The position numbers and the translations under genes were made by a program. Below the pieces are notes generated by a model, which was given only the letters and a program-made list of their open reading frames with translations, had not been told where the DNA came from and searched no databases. This document shows positions 1 to 7,583 of a DNA stretch of 64,000 nt, in pieces; the first letter of the stretch is position 1, and every line of letters begins with the position of its first letter. The DNA comes from Sphingopyxis sp. HIX (lineage in GTDB: Bacteria; Pseudomonadota; Alphaproteobacteria; Sphingomonadales; Sphingomonadaceae): the NCBI RefSeq assembly GCF_001468285.1, contig NZ_LNSB01000027.1, positions 1 to 64,000 on the forward strand, read 5' to 3'.

Positions 1-14
1 GCCAAGCCTGCGTA

Positions 15-36
15 TCTCTCCCCTGAAGGGGAGAGA
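15..36. other. Short perfect hairpin before the first gene
   Basis: CTCTCCCC (16-23) and GGGGAGAG (28-35) are exact reverse complements around a TGAA loop, and the stem extends by one T-A pair. No T-run follows on either strand. It could end a gene lying left of the window or be a small dispersed palindrome. Nothing in the window settles this. Confidence 0.4.
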
Positions 37-50
37 GCATAAGCTGTCGC

Positions 51-479
51 ATGTCCGCTCCCGTACGAAAGGCGCTCCCAAAGCTGGACAGCACCCCACC
101 ACATCCCCAATTATGCCCTTCCCTCCCCAACCCCGCCGAGGCCGCCATGCAAACCGCCCTGTCCGCCTGTCCGATCGAAAGCGCGATGCTGCTGCTCAGC
201 GGGCGCTGGCCCACGTTGCTGCTCTATTATCTGAAGGACGGGACCAAACGGTTCCGCGACCTGCGCGCCGACAATCCCGGCGTGTCGCACCGCATGCTGT
301 CGATGGAGCTGCGCAAGCTGGTCGAGGCGGGGATCGTCGCGCGCACCGAATTTCCGGGCTATCCGCGGCATGTCGAATATGCGCTGACCGACGCGGGGCG
401 GACGCTGGTACCGCTGATCGACGCGATCGGCGACTGGTGGGCGGCGCACGAGCGGAGCCGGTTGCCCGAGGCCGCGTGA
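51..479 (+). CDS. HxlR-family transcriptional regulator
   Basis: This 142-residue protein carries the single winged-helix domain of HxlR regulators. The CPIESAMLLLSGRWPTLLLY segment is followed by a recognition-helix region (VSHRMLSMELRKLVEAGIV) and the wing (EYALTDAG), all within the last 110 residues. The Cys in CPIE sits where redox- or aldehyde-sensing HxlR proteins often have one, but sensing here is inference. The first 32 residues are proline-rich and look non-native. An ATG at 147 preceded by GAGG at 138-141 gives a more typical 110-residue protein, so the true start may be there. It lies 98 bp before a GST-like gene on the same strand, which it may control. Confidence 0.85.
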   Translation: MSAPVRKALPKLDSTPPHPQLCPSLPNPAEAAMQTALSACPIESAMLLLSGRWPTLLLYYLKDGTKRFRDLRADNPGVSHRMLSMELRKLVEAGIVARTEFPGYPRHVEYALTDAGRTLVPLIDAIGDWWAAHERSRLPEAA

Positions 480-577
480 CGCGATGGTTACAAATTTGTG
501 CGTTATTCCTATCGGTTGGCGGCATCCTAATTAGGCGTTCCACCGCTTCGGCGGCCCGACCCTGATGAGGATATGTC

Positions 578-1282
578 ATGGAACCGATACTGCTTTACGG
601 ACACCCCGCCGGCTCGTCGCTCGGCCTCGTTGCCGCGCTCGAATGGCTCGGCCAGCCCTATTGGCTGAGCCGCGTCGACATGCTCGGCGACATGCGCGAG
701 CCGGCCTATGCGCGGATCAACGCGCGGCACGAGACGCCGGTGCTGATCACCGCGGCGGGCGCGCCGCTGACCGAGACGATGGCGATCGCGGCGCATCTGG
801 AAGCGCGCGACGGCGCACGGCGGATCAGCTTCGATCCGCTGTCGGCGGAGGCCGACCGGATGCACCAGTTGATGGCGTTCATCAACACGGGGTTCACCGG
901 CGCCTTTTCGCCGCTGTGGACCGCGCTCGAGCTGCCCGAAGCCGATCCGGCCTATGAGGCGGCGCTGCGGCGCTTCGGCAACGACGCGGTGCGCAACCGT
1001 CATGACAAGCTGGAAGCGATCGCGGGCGACGGGCCGTGGCTCGTCGGCGGGCGGCGCAGCCTTGCCGACGCGCTGCTCGTCGGGGTCGCGCGCTGGCTGG
1101 AATTCCACGAAGTCGATGCCGCGAGCCGCTGGCCGCGCATCGCGGCGATCCGCGACACGGTCGAAAGCGACCCCGCCTTCGCCTATGCGCTGGCGATCGA
1201 GAATGGCGAGCGGCCGGCGGGCGCGGGCCATTGCCTCGGCCATGTCGAGCTCGCCGAGGTGATCGAACGCTTCGGCCGCTGA
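578..1282 (+). CDS. Glutathione S-transferase-like protein
   Basis: The 234-residue protein has an N-terminal thioredoxin-like GST domain. It starts MEPILLYGHPAGSS and has the cis-Pro region HETPVLI and the substrate-side TETMAIAAHLE around residues 50-75. A helical C-terminal domain follows, containing GPWLVGGRRSLADALL, the usual GST N-capping region. A GAGGA Shine-Dalgarno lies just before the ATG. The substrate is not predictable. Proteins of this group detoxify electrophiles or act as glutathione-dependent isomerases in the cytosol. It follows the HxlR gene and ends 15 bp from the stop of the convergent AraC gene. Confidence 0.85.
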   Translation: MEPILLYGHPAGSSLGLVAALEWLGQPYWLSRVDMLGDMREPAYARINARHETPVLITAAGAPLTETMAIAAHLEARDGARRISFDPLSAEADRMHQLMAFINTGFTGAFSPLWTALELPEADPAYEAALRRFGNDAVRNRHDKLEAIAGDGPWLVGGRRSLADALLVGVARWLEFHEVDAASRWPRIAAIRDTVESDPAFAYALAIENGERPAGAGHCLGHVELAEVIERFGR

Positions 1283-1297
1283 GCGCGCGCCGCCGGG

Positions 1298-2056
1298 TCA
1301 GGGTTTCAGATACTGGCTCGGCGGCACGCCGAAGGCGCGGCGGAACATCGCGGCGAAGCCGCTGGGGCTGTCGTAGCCGACCTCGTAGGTCACCTGGGTG
1401 ATCGAGGCGCCCGCGGCGAGCATCGACAGCGCCTCCATCAGCCGCACCTGCTGGCGCCAGACCGCGAGGCCCATGCCCGTTTCCTGCTTGAAGCTGCGCG
1501 TGAAGGTGCGGCGGCCCATCGCGGCGAGCCCCGCCCAGTCGTCGATGTCGCGCGGGTCCGAGGGGTCGGCGAGGATCGCGTTGCAGACGCGCAGCAACCG
1601 CGGGTCGGCGGGCATCGACACCTGATAGGGGGCGTTGGGCATCCGCTCGATCTCGTCGAGCAAGAGCCCGATGATGCGCCCCTCGCGCCCCGCGACGTCG
1701 TAGAGCGGCGCGAAATCGCACGCCTCGAGGATCAGCGCCTTCAGGAGGTTCGAGACCTCGAACACGCGGCACTGCTTGCCGCGCTCGCCGGGTTCGCTGG
1801 GCAGGTAGAGCGTGCGCAGCGAGACGGGACCGCGGCACGCAACCTCGTGCTTCATGCCCGCGGGCAGCCACACCGCACGCTGCGGCGGGATGACGAAGCT
1901 GGTCTCGGGGGTGCGCACCGACATCACGCCGGCCGAGGCGTAGAGGATCTGGACATGTTCGTGGCTGTGCATCGGGTCGACGAAGCCCGCGGGATATTCA
2001 TCCTGCAGCGCGATCACGGGGCGATCGAAGGAAAGGACGTCGACACTGTGCTTCAT
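1298..2056 (-). CDS. AraC-family transcriptional regulator with cupin sensor
   Basis: The protein has 252 residues. An N-terminal cupin-type sensor half contains HSHEHVQILYASAG and PAGMKHEV, with its histidines lining the usual ligand pocket. The C-terminal AraC/XylS DNA-binding half has two helix-turn-helices, the second in ITQVTYEVGYDSPSGFAAMF, and ends PPSQYLKP. The frame stays open for 82 codons upstream, but that stretch runs into the control region of the divergent hydrolase gene and lacks domain sequence, so the ATG at 2056 is used. The 172-bp region to the divergent hydrolase start probably holds both promoters, and the hydrolase/PaiB/deacetylase trio is the likely target. Confidence 0.88.
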   Translation of the reverse strand: MKHSVDVLSFDRPVIALQDEYPAGFVDPMHSHEHVQILYASAGVMSVRTPETSFVIPPQRAVWLPAGMKHEVACRGPVSLRTLYLPSEPGERGKQCRVFEVSNLLKALILEACDFAPLYDVAGREGRIIGLLLDEIERMPNAPYQVSMPADPRLLRVCNAILADPSDPRDIDDWAGLAAMGRRTFTRSFKQETGMGLAVWRQQVRLMEALSMLAAGASITQVTYEVGYDSPSGFAAMFRRAFGVPPSQYLKP

Positions 2057-2228
2057 GGCCCGAACTCCACAAATATCAGTGAACGCGACCTTACAGGCCT
2101 TCGCCGTCACTGAACAGTCATCAAGCGGGCAATGGCCTGTGCGGCGTGGTGATTGGCCCGAACGGGCGATAGGATGGCCGCGGCACCGGCTATCAGGGAT
2201 CAAAGACCGTCCGGGGAGGAAAAGCAGC

Positions 2229-3194
2229 ATGTCGAAGGGCTTGGACGCCGTGCAGGACGCCATCGTCGACCCCGAGATCCGCCGTTTCGTCGATGCGATC
2301 AACGCCGCCTATGCCGCGCTCGGCGTGCCCGGCGCCGACATGGCGACGCGGCGCGCGGTGGCCGAGGAAGTGCGCCGGCCCTGGCGCGAGGCTGGCCCGA
2401 TCATGGCCGAAAGCCGCGACATCGCGCTCGATGGCATCAGGCTGCGGCTGCACCGGCCGGTGGCGGACGGGGTGCTGCCGGTGATGCTGTACATCCATGG
2501 CGGCGGCTGGACCTTGTTCAGCATCGACACGCACGACCGGCTGATGCGCGAATATGCCGCGCGCGCGGGGATCGCGGTGGTCGGCATCGACTACAGCCTG
2601 TCGCCCGAGCATAAGTTCCCCGTGGCGCTGGAGCAATGTTCGGCGGCGCTCGACTGGATCGCGACGCATGCCGACACGCTGGGGGTCGATGCGGAGCGCG
2701 TGCTGATCGGCGGCGATTCGGCGGGAGCGAACCTGTCGGTCGCGACCTGCCTGCTGCGGCGCGACGAGGGCAAGGCGCTGCCCGCGGGGATGGTGCTCAA
2801 CTACGGCGCCTTTGCGCCCGACCACCTGCCGAGCTATGCCCGCTATGGCGGCGAGGGTTTTTCGCTCGAGGTCGGGGAGATGGATATCTTCTGGGACAAT
2901 TATGTCGACGGGCCCGCGCAGCTGGACGACCCGCTGGTCGCGCCGCTGCGCGCCGATCTGGCGGGACTGCCGCCGGCGTTCGTCGCGATCGCCGCATGCG
3001 ACATTTTGGCCGACTGCAACCATGCGTTCGCGGCGAAACTGGCCGAAGCCGGGGTGGCGGTGCACGCCGAGACCTATGCCGGGGCGACGCACAGCTTCCT
3101 CGAGGCGATGTCGATTTCCTCGCTCGCACGGCGGGCGCTGGACGAACAGGCGGCGTGGATCGGCAGGGCGGTCGGGCATGGCCGGGCGCTTTGA
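2229..3194 (+). CDS. Alpha/beta hydrolase of the hormone-sensitive lipase family
   Basis: The 321-residue esterase shows the family IV (HSL) signatures. These are the oxyanion-hole HGGGW near residue 90, the nucleophile elbow GGDSAGAN near residue 165, a C-terminal DILAD carrying the acid, and GATHSF carrying the catalytic His. It probably hydrolyses short-chain esters in the cytosol, with no signal peptide. A strong GGGGAGGA Shine-Dalgarno at 2213-2220 decides the ATG at 2229 over upstream in-frame starts. The gene overlaps the next one by 17 bp and heads a three-gene operon divergent from the AraC regulator. The physiological ester is unknown. Confidence 0.9.
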   Translation: MSKGLDAVQDAIVDPEIRRFVDAINAAYAALGVPGADMATRRAVAEEVRRPWREAGPIMAESRDIALDGIRLRLHRPVADGVLPVMLYIHGGGWTLFSIDTHDRLMREYAARAGIAVVGIDYSLSPEHKFPVALEQCSAALDWIATHADTLGVDAERVLIGGDSAGANLSVATCLLRRDEGKALPAGMVLNYGAFAPDHLPSYARYGGEGFSLEVGEMDIFWDNYVDGPAQLDDPLVAPLRADLAGLPPAFVAIAACDILADCNHAFAAKLAEAGVAVHAETYAGATHSFLEAMSISSLARRALDEQAAWIGRAVGHGRAL

Positions 3195-3750
3195 GCCGCG
3201 CCGCGCGGACGATCCCGCGCGGCTGATCGCGGCCTATCCGCTCGGCTGGCTGGTGTCGGGCCAATTCAACGCGAGCCCCCTGCCCCTGCTCGCCGAAACG
3301 GACGCCGCCGGCGCGGTGGTGTCGCTGTTCGGGCATTGTGCGCGGAGCAACCCGCTCGTCGCCGATTTTCGGGCCGATCCGAAAGGGCTCATCCTGTTCA
3401 ACGGGCCGCATGGCTATGTCTCGCCGTCGCTGCTGTCGAAGCCCGACTGGGCGCCGACGTGGAATTATGCGGTGTTGCGCTACCGCGTCGAGGTCGAGCT
3501 GGTCGAGGGCGAGACGCGCGATGCGATCGAGCGGCTGGTCGGCGCGATGGAGGGCGGGAATTGGTCGACCGACCGGGTCGGGCCGCGCTATGAGACGATG
3601 CTGACGCATATCGTCGCGTTTCGGGCGCACGTCCGGTCGGCCGAGCCGGCGTATAAGCTGGGGCAGGACGAGAGCGCGGCGAGCTTTGCCGAGATCGCCC
3701 AAGGGCATCCCGACCGGACGCTCGCCGCGTGGATGGAGGGACAGAGGTGA
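3178..3750 (+). CDS. PaiB-family FMN-binding protein
   Basis: The 190-residue protein resembles PaiB (FMN-binding negative transcriptional regulator family, split-barrel flavin fold). The best matches are LFNGPHGYVSPSLL followed by PTWNYAVL, which correspond to the family's pYISPsw...vPTWNY region, and a helical C-terminal half. It is slightly shorter than the usual 200-220 residues. PaiB was named for a Bacillus regulator of degradative enzymes encoded next to the polyamine acetyltransferase PaiA. Here it sits between an esterase and an acetylpolyamine-deacetylase-like gene, which fits a polyamine or acetylated-amine theme. Whether it binds DNA is doubtful because no helix-turn-helix is evident. 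It overlaps both neighbours. Confidence 0.8.
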   Translation: MAGRFEPRRADDPARLIAAYPLGWLVSGQFNASPLPLLAETDAAGAVVSLFGHCARSNPLVADFRADPKGLILFNGPHGYVSPSLLSKPDWAPTWNYAVLRYRVEVELVEGETRDAIERLVGAMEGGNWSTDRVGPRYETMLTHIVAFRAHVRSAEPAYKLGQDESAASFAEIAQGHPDRTLAAWMEGQR

Positions 3751-4751
3751 AGCTTTTCTTCGACGAGCGGCAGGCCGAGCATGCCCCCGAGCGCGAGCTG
3801 CACAACGGCGAATTCGTGCCCTATGCCGAGAATATCGAGCGGCCGCGCTCGATCGTGGGCGCGCTCGACGACTGGCAGCCGGTGCGCGATTTCGGGATGG
3901 AGCCGCTGCGCGCGGCGCATGACGCCGACTATCTGGCCTTCCTCGAGCGCGCCTATGACGGCTGGGTCGCGGCGGGACGGTCGGGCGATGCGATCGGCTA
4001 CAGCTTTCCGGTGGTGCGGCGGCGCGCGCTCAAGTTCGGGCGGATCGATGCCGATATCGGGCTCTACAGCTTCGACGCCTCGACGCCGATCGCGGCGGGA
4101 ACCTGGACCTCGGCCTATTGGTCGGCGCAATGCGCGCTGACCGCGCTCGACCGGCTGGCCGCGGGGGACAGGCATAGCTTCGCGCTGTGCCGGCCGCCGG
4201 GGCATCATGCCGGACGCGACTATATGGGCGGCTATTGCTACCTCAACAACGCCGCGATCGCGGCGCGCCGGGCGCAGGCGCTCGGACTGGGGCCGGTGGC
4301 GATCCTCGATATCGACTATCATCACGGCAACGGGACGCAGGATATCTTCTACGACGATGCGTCGGTCTTTTTCGCGTCGATCCACGCCGATCCGGTGACC
4401 GATTACCCCTTCTACTGGGGCCACGCCGACGAGCGCGGCGAGGGTGCGGGCGAAGGGTCGACGCTGAACCTGCCGCTGCCGCGCGGGACTGACGGGGCGG
4501 CGTATCGGCCGGCGCTGGAGACCGCGCTGGCGGCGATTTCGGATTGGGGCGCGAAATGCCTGATCGTCTCGTTCGGGGCGGATACGCACAGCAGCGATCC
4601 GATCTCGAACTTCCTGCTCGAACGGCCCGATTATGTCGAGATTGCCGGAGCGATATCGGGGCTGGGGCTGCCGACTTTGGTCGTGATGGAGGGCGGTTAT
4701 GCCGTCGGCGACCTGGGCGCGAATGTCGCGGCGTTTCTGTCGGGGTTTTGA
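3747..4751 (+). CDS. Histone-deacetylase-fold acetylpolyamine amidohydrolase
   Basis: The 334-residue enzyme belongs to the class II histone deacetylase/acetylpolyamine amidohydrolase superfamily. It has the active-site double His in RPPGHHAG (about residue 153), the zinc ligands in DIDYHHGNGTQDIF (about 188-200) and in FGADTHSSDP, and a C-terminal EGGY. A bacterial enzyme of this type removes acetyl groups from acetylated polyamines or related amines in the cytosol. The GTG at 3747 overlaps the preceding stop as GTGA and has GGAGGG six bases upstream; a GTG at 3729 is the alternative. Its exact substrate is inferred only from the family and the PaiB neighbour. Confidence 0.88.
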   Translation: MKLFFDERQAEHAPERELHNGEFVPYAENIERPRSIVGALDDWQPVRDFGMEPLRAAHDADYLAFLERAYDGWVAAGRSGDAIGYSFPVVRRRALKFGRIDADIGLYSFDASTPIAAGTWTSAYWSAQCALTALDRLAAGDRHSFALCRPPGHHAGRDYMGGYCYLNNAAIAARRAQALGLGPVAILDIDYHHGNGTQDIFYDDASVFFASIHADPVTDYPFYWGHADERGEGAGEGSTLNLPLPRGTDGAAYRPALETALAAISDWGAKCLIVSFGADTHSSDPISNFLLERPDYVEIAGAISGLGLPTLVVMEGGYAVGDLGANVAAFLSGF

Positions 4752-4756
4752 GAGAA

Positions 4757-4893
4757 TAATCCTCCCTGTCGCGAAGCGATGGGGAGGTGGCAGCGCGAAG
4801 CGCTGACGGAGGGGCGATAGCGCGACTTCGCTGCCCCTCCACCACCGCTTCGCGGCGGTCCCCCTCCCCACGGCTTCGCCGCAGGGAGGATTA
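4757..4893. repeat. Composite palindromic repeat, copy 1
   Basis: The 137-bp element is bounded by an exact 12-bp inverted repeat, TAATCCTCCCTG at 4757-4768 and CAGGGAGGATTA at 4882-4893. Inside are several small hairpins, including CAGCGCGAAGCGCTG near 4791 and ACCGCTTCGCGGCGGT near 4843. No open frame or transposase is present. It fills the space between the deacetylase stop and the receptor stop. A second copy in opposite orientation lies at 7270-7417 on the other side of the receptor gene. Confidence 0.85.
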
Positions 4894-4896
4894 GCG

Positions 4897-7104
4897 TCAA
4901 TTCAAACTGAACCGCAGCGTTGCGCCCAAGGTGCGCGGGCGCGTCACCGAGCCCGCGAAGGAGAAGGGCGCGTTCAGGATGCCGTACTGGTTGAACAGGT
5001 TCTTCGCGAAGAGGCCGAGCTCGACGCGATCCGCCACGGTCACCGAGGCGTTAAGGTCGACGATGTGATAATCGCCCTTTTCGAGCGCCGCGCCGAAGGC
5101 GACCGGCGCGGCCGACATATAGCGGTGCGCAATGCCGAAGCGCGGCTTCATCGGCGCGTCGGGGAAAGCGAGGTCGATGCTGTTCGCGAGGATCCAGTCC
5201 GACGCCCCCGGCAGCTGGGTGCCCTTGGCATAGCCGCCGCCCGGCGCGAAGCTGTCGGGCAGCAGCGACGACAACCGCGCGTCGTTGTAGGTGACGTTCG
5301 AGGCGAAGGTCAGGTTGCGCGTCGGACGCAGCGTCAGGCTGATTTCGACCCCGTCAACGTCGGCGCCGCCGCCGTTCACGGTGTAGGCGTTGAAGGTCAC
5401 CGGGGTGAACAGCCGCGCCTGGACATTGCCCCAGTCGATGTGGAAGGCGGTGACGTCGACGCTGAGCGTCTTGTCGATCAGGTCGAAGCGCGTGCCGATT
5501 TCGTAGTTCTTGGTGGTGTCGCTCTCGAAGGTCAGCGGCAGCCCGGGGACCGCGGCCGAATAGACGTTGATGCCGCCGATGCGGAAACCTTCGGAATAGA
5601 GCGCATAGACCATGACGTCGTCGTTGGGCTTGTACGTCAGCGAGACCTTCGGAATGAAATCCGAATCCTTGCTGGTGCCCGGCGCGAAGTCGAAGGGCGG
5701 AATCAGGTTCGCGTTGGGCAGATATTGCAGGCGCGGGCTCGAGCGATATTCGAACAGGCGCCCGCCGACGGTCAGCGTCAGCGCGTCGACGATGTCGAAC
5801 GAGGCTTCGCCGAACACCGCCTTTTCGGTGACGCGGTTGCTGCTGACGGTGCGCGTCGCGAGATCGCCCGGCGCGAGCGTGTCGCCCGACTGACCGCCGA
5901 ACATCCCCGGATTGGCGTCGATATAGTCGCCGATCCCCTCGATGAAGGTGCCGTCGGTGTTGGCCGAGCGCAGGCGGGTGTAATTGGCGCCGATCAGCCA
6001 GCGGAAGCGGCCGGTGTCGGGCGAGGCGAGCCGCAGTTCGCCATATTCGGTCTTCGACTTGCCGTTGCTGCTCGCGAGTTCGGGGGTGCCGGTGCGCGGG
6101 TCGTTGCCGCCGAAGATCGAATTGTCGAACGCCAGATTGGCCTTTTTCTCGGTATAGCTGCCGATCGCGGTCAGCGTCGCGAAGCCGAGGTCCTGTTCGA
6201 GCTTCAGGCTGTGCAGCATGAAGCTGGTGTCCTGGAATTCGGCGACGTTGGTGGCGCGCGCGAAGGTTTTCGGCGGGCCGAAGATCACATAGGTCTGATC
6301 GTCGAGATCATATTCCTGGTACATGCTGAGCGCCGAGAGCGTCGTGGTCTCGGTCGGGGTGAAGACGATCGAGCCGCGCAGGCCGCGGACGCGCAGATCG
6401 TTGCTGCCGTCCTCGCCGAGCAGGGTGTTGTCGAGATAGCCGGCGTCGACGCGCTGGAGCGCGACGAGGCGCACCGCGAGCTTGTCGGTGGCGATCGGCA
6501 GATTGACCATCGCCTTGACGCCGTAGTTGACCTCGCCCGCGCGCTTGGTCGACGAGAGATTGCCCTCGAAACCCGCGTCGAAGCCGCCGGGATCGGCCTC
6601 GTTCACGACATAGTTGACCGCACCGCCGAGCGACGAGGAGCCGAAGAGCGTGCCCTGCGGTCCGCGCAGCACCTCGACGCGGTTGACGTCGAAGCTGTCG
6701 ACGTCGGGGATGACGAGCGGGAAGCCGGGTTCGATCAGCGGAACCTGGTTGAGGTAATAACCCGTCGTCGCCTGGTTGGCCTCATGATAGGTGGTCGACG
6801 CGATACCGCGGATCACGACTTCGGACACGCCCGGCTGGTAGTCGTTGAACACGACGCCGGGGACGCGGGTGATATAGTCGGAGAGGCTCTGCGCGTTCAA
6901 TTTCTGCAGCGTCGCCTCGCTGACCGCCGAGACCGAGCCGGAGACGTCGCGCACCGACTGTTCGCGCTTGGCGGCGGTGACGACGATCTCGCTGTCGTCG
7001 GTCGGCGCGGCGGCCGCCTCCTGCGCCATCGCCGACGATGCCTGGCCGAGCGCCAGCGCCGAAATACCCCACACAACGACCCGCTTTACCGATGCAATGG
7101 ACAT
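4897..7104 (-). CDS. TonB-dependent outer-membrane receptor
   Basis: The 735-residue protein has a signal peptide ending near ASSAMAQ, a TonB-box-like EIVVTAAKR around residue 40, and a plug domain (LSDYITRVPGV, VEVLRGPQGTLFGSSSLGGAVNYV). A 22-strand beta-barrel region follows and ends in the terminal aromatic-type strand GATLRFSLN. It would import a substrate across the outer membrane using TonB-ExbBD energy. There is no partner gene for transport or catabolism beside it, so the ligand is unknown. The gene is bracketed by two inverted copies of a palindromic repeat, so its segment could in principle invert. Confidence 0.93.
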   Translation of the reverse strand: MSIASVKRVVVWGISALALGQASSAMAQEAAAAPTDDSEIVVTAAKREQSVRDVSGSVSAVSEATLQKLNAQSLSDYITRVPGVVFNDYQPGVSEVVIRGIASTTYHEANQATTGYYLNQVPLIEPGFPLVIPDVDSFDVNRVEVLRGPQGTLFGSSSLGGAVNYVVNEADPGGFDAGFEGNLSSTKRAGEVNYGVKAMVNLPIATDKLAVRLVALQRVDAGYLDNTLLGEDGSNDLRVRGLRGSIVFTPTETTTLSALSMYQEYDLDDQTYVIFGPPKTFARATNVAEFQDTSFMLHSLKLEQDLGFATLTAIGSYTEKKANLAFDNSIFGGNDPRTGTPELASSNGKSKTEYGELRLASPDTGRFRWLIGANYTRLRSANTDGTFIEGIGDYIDANPGMFGGQSGDTLAPGDLATRTVSSNRVTEKAVFGEASFDIVDALTLTVGGRLFEYRSSPRLQYLPNANLIPPFDFAPGTSKDSDFIPKVSLTYKPNDDVMVYALYSEGFRIGGINVYSAAVPGLPLTFESDTTKNYEIGTRFDLIDKTLSVDVTAFHIDWGNVQARLFTPVTFNAYTVNGGGADVDGVEISLTLRPTRNLTFASNVTYNDARLSSLLPDSFAPGGGYAKGTQLPGASDWILANSIDLAFPDAPMKPRFGIAHRYMSAAPVAFGAALEKGDYHIVDLNASVTVADRVELGLFAKNLFNQYGILNAPFSFAGSVTRPRTLGATLRFSLN

Positions 7105-7583
7105 GCTTGCCTCCCTGATTGCGACTGCGATGCAATTCCGACATTGAAGCTATCAGGTTCAAGCGGCGTGTCGGCGAGGGTTGGGCCATAATCGCGTCTT
7201 ATCGGGCCAGCGGGTTGGGGGTGGGTGTTGGTTAGCGACGGCGGTTTCGGGGTGGAGAGCGGACGTTCTTAATCCTCCCTGCGGCGAAGCCGTGGGGAGG
7301 GGGACCACCCGCAGGGTGGTGGAGGGGTCGAGGCCATAAACGTCGGTGCGAGGCAGCCGCCCCTCCACCATGCTTCGCATGGTCCCCCTCCCCATCGCTT
7401 CGCGACAGGGAGGATTATTATGGCAGCTAACGCCCGAAACCGGTCATCCCGCGGAGCATCACCAGCCGGCCCAATCACACCCAATTTGCCCGATCGGTGG
7501 AACGGCGGGCCTGATCGGCGCAGTATGCCAGCGCTTGTTCCATAGGCTGGGACCATTAGGACAAACCCGAGGGAGCGGTCGAA
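7105..7583. other. 479-bp gene-free region between receptor and peptidase
   Basis: This is the only gap longer than 300 bp. Its left part (7105-7269) is the upstream region of the leftward receptor gene. The middle is repeat copy 2 (7270-7417). The right part (7418-7583) is the upstream region of the S9 peptidase, with GGGAG a few bases before that ATG. I see no RNA gene or credible small coding frame, and no promoter boxes I can call with confidence. Confidence 0.6.
7270..7417. repeat. Composite palindromic repeat, copy 2 (inverted relative to copy 1)
   Basis: The 148-bp element has the same 12-bp ends as copy 1. Its left flank (CCTGCGGCGAAGCCGTGGGG) is the reverse complement of the right flank of copy 1, and its right flank (CATCGCTTCGCGACAGGGAGG) is the reverse complement of the left flank of copy 1. 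The two elements are therefore in opposite orientation. Interior hairpins differ in sequence but stay self-complementary (CCACCCGCAGGGTGG, CCATGCTTCGCATGG). Confidence 0.85.

Noticed and set aside
2057-2302. Longer N-terminus for the AraC regulator (start at 2302)
   Set aside because: The extra 82 residues have no domain sequence and would occupy the control region and start of the divergent hydrolase gene.
4757-7417. Composite transposon around the TonB receptor
   Set aside because: The flanking repeats are short, palindromic and lack a transposase, and no target-site duplication was evident.
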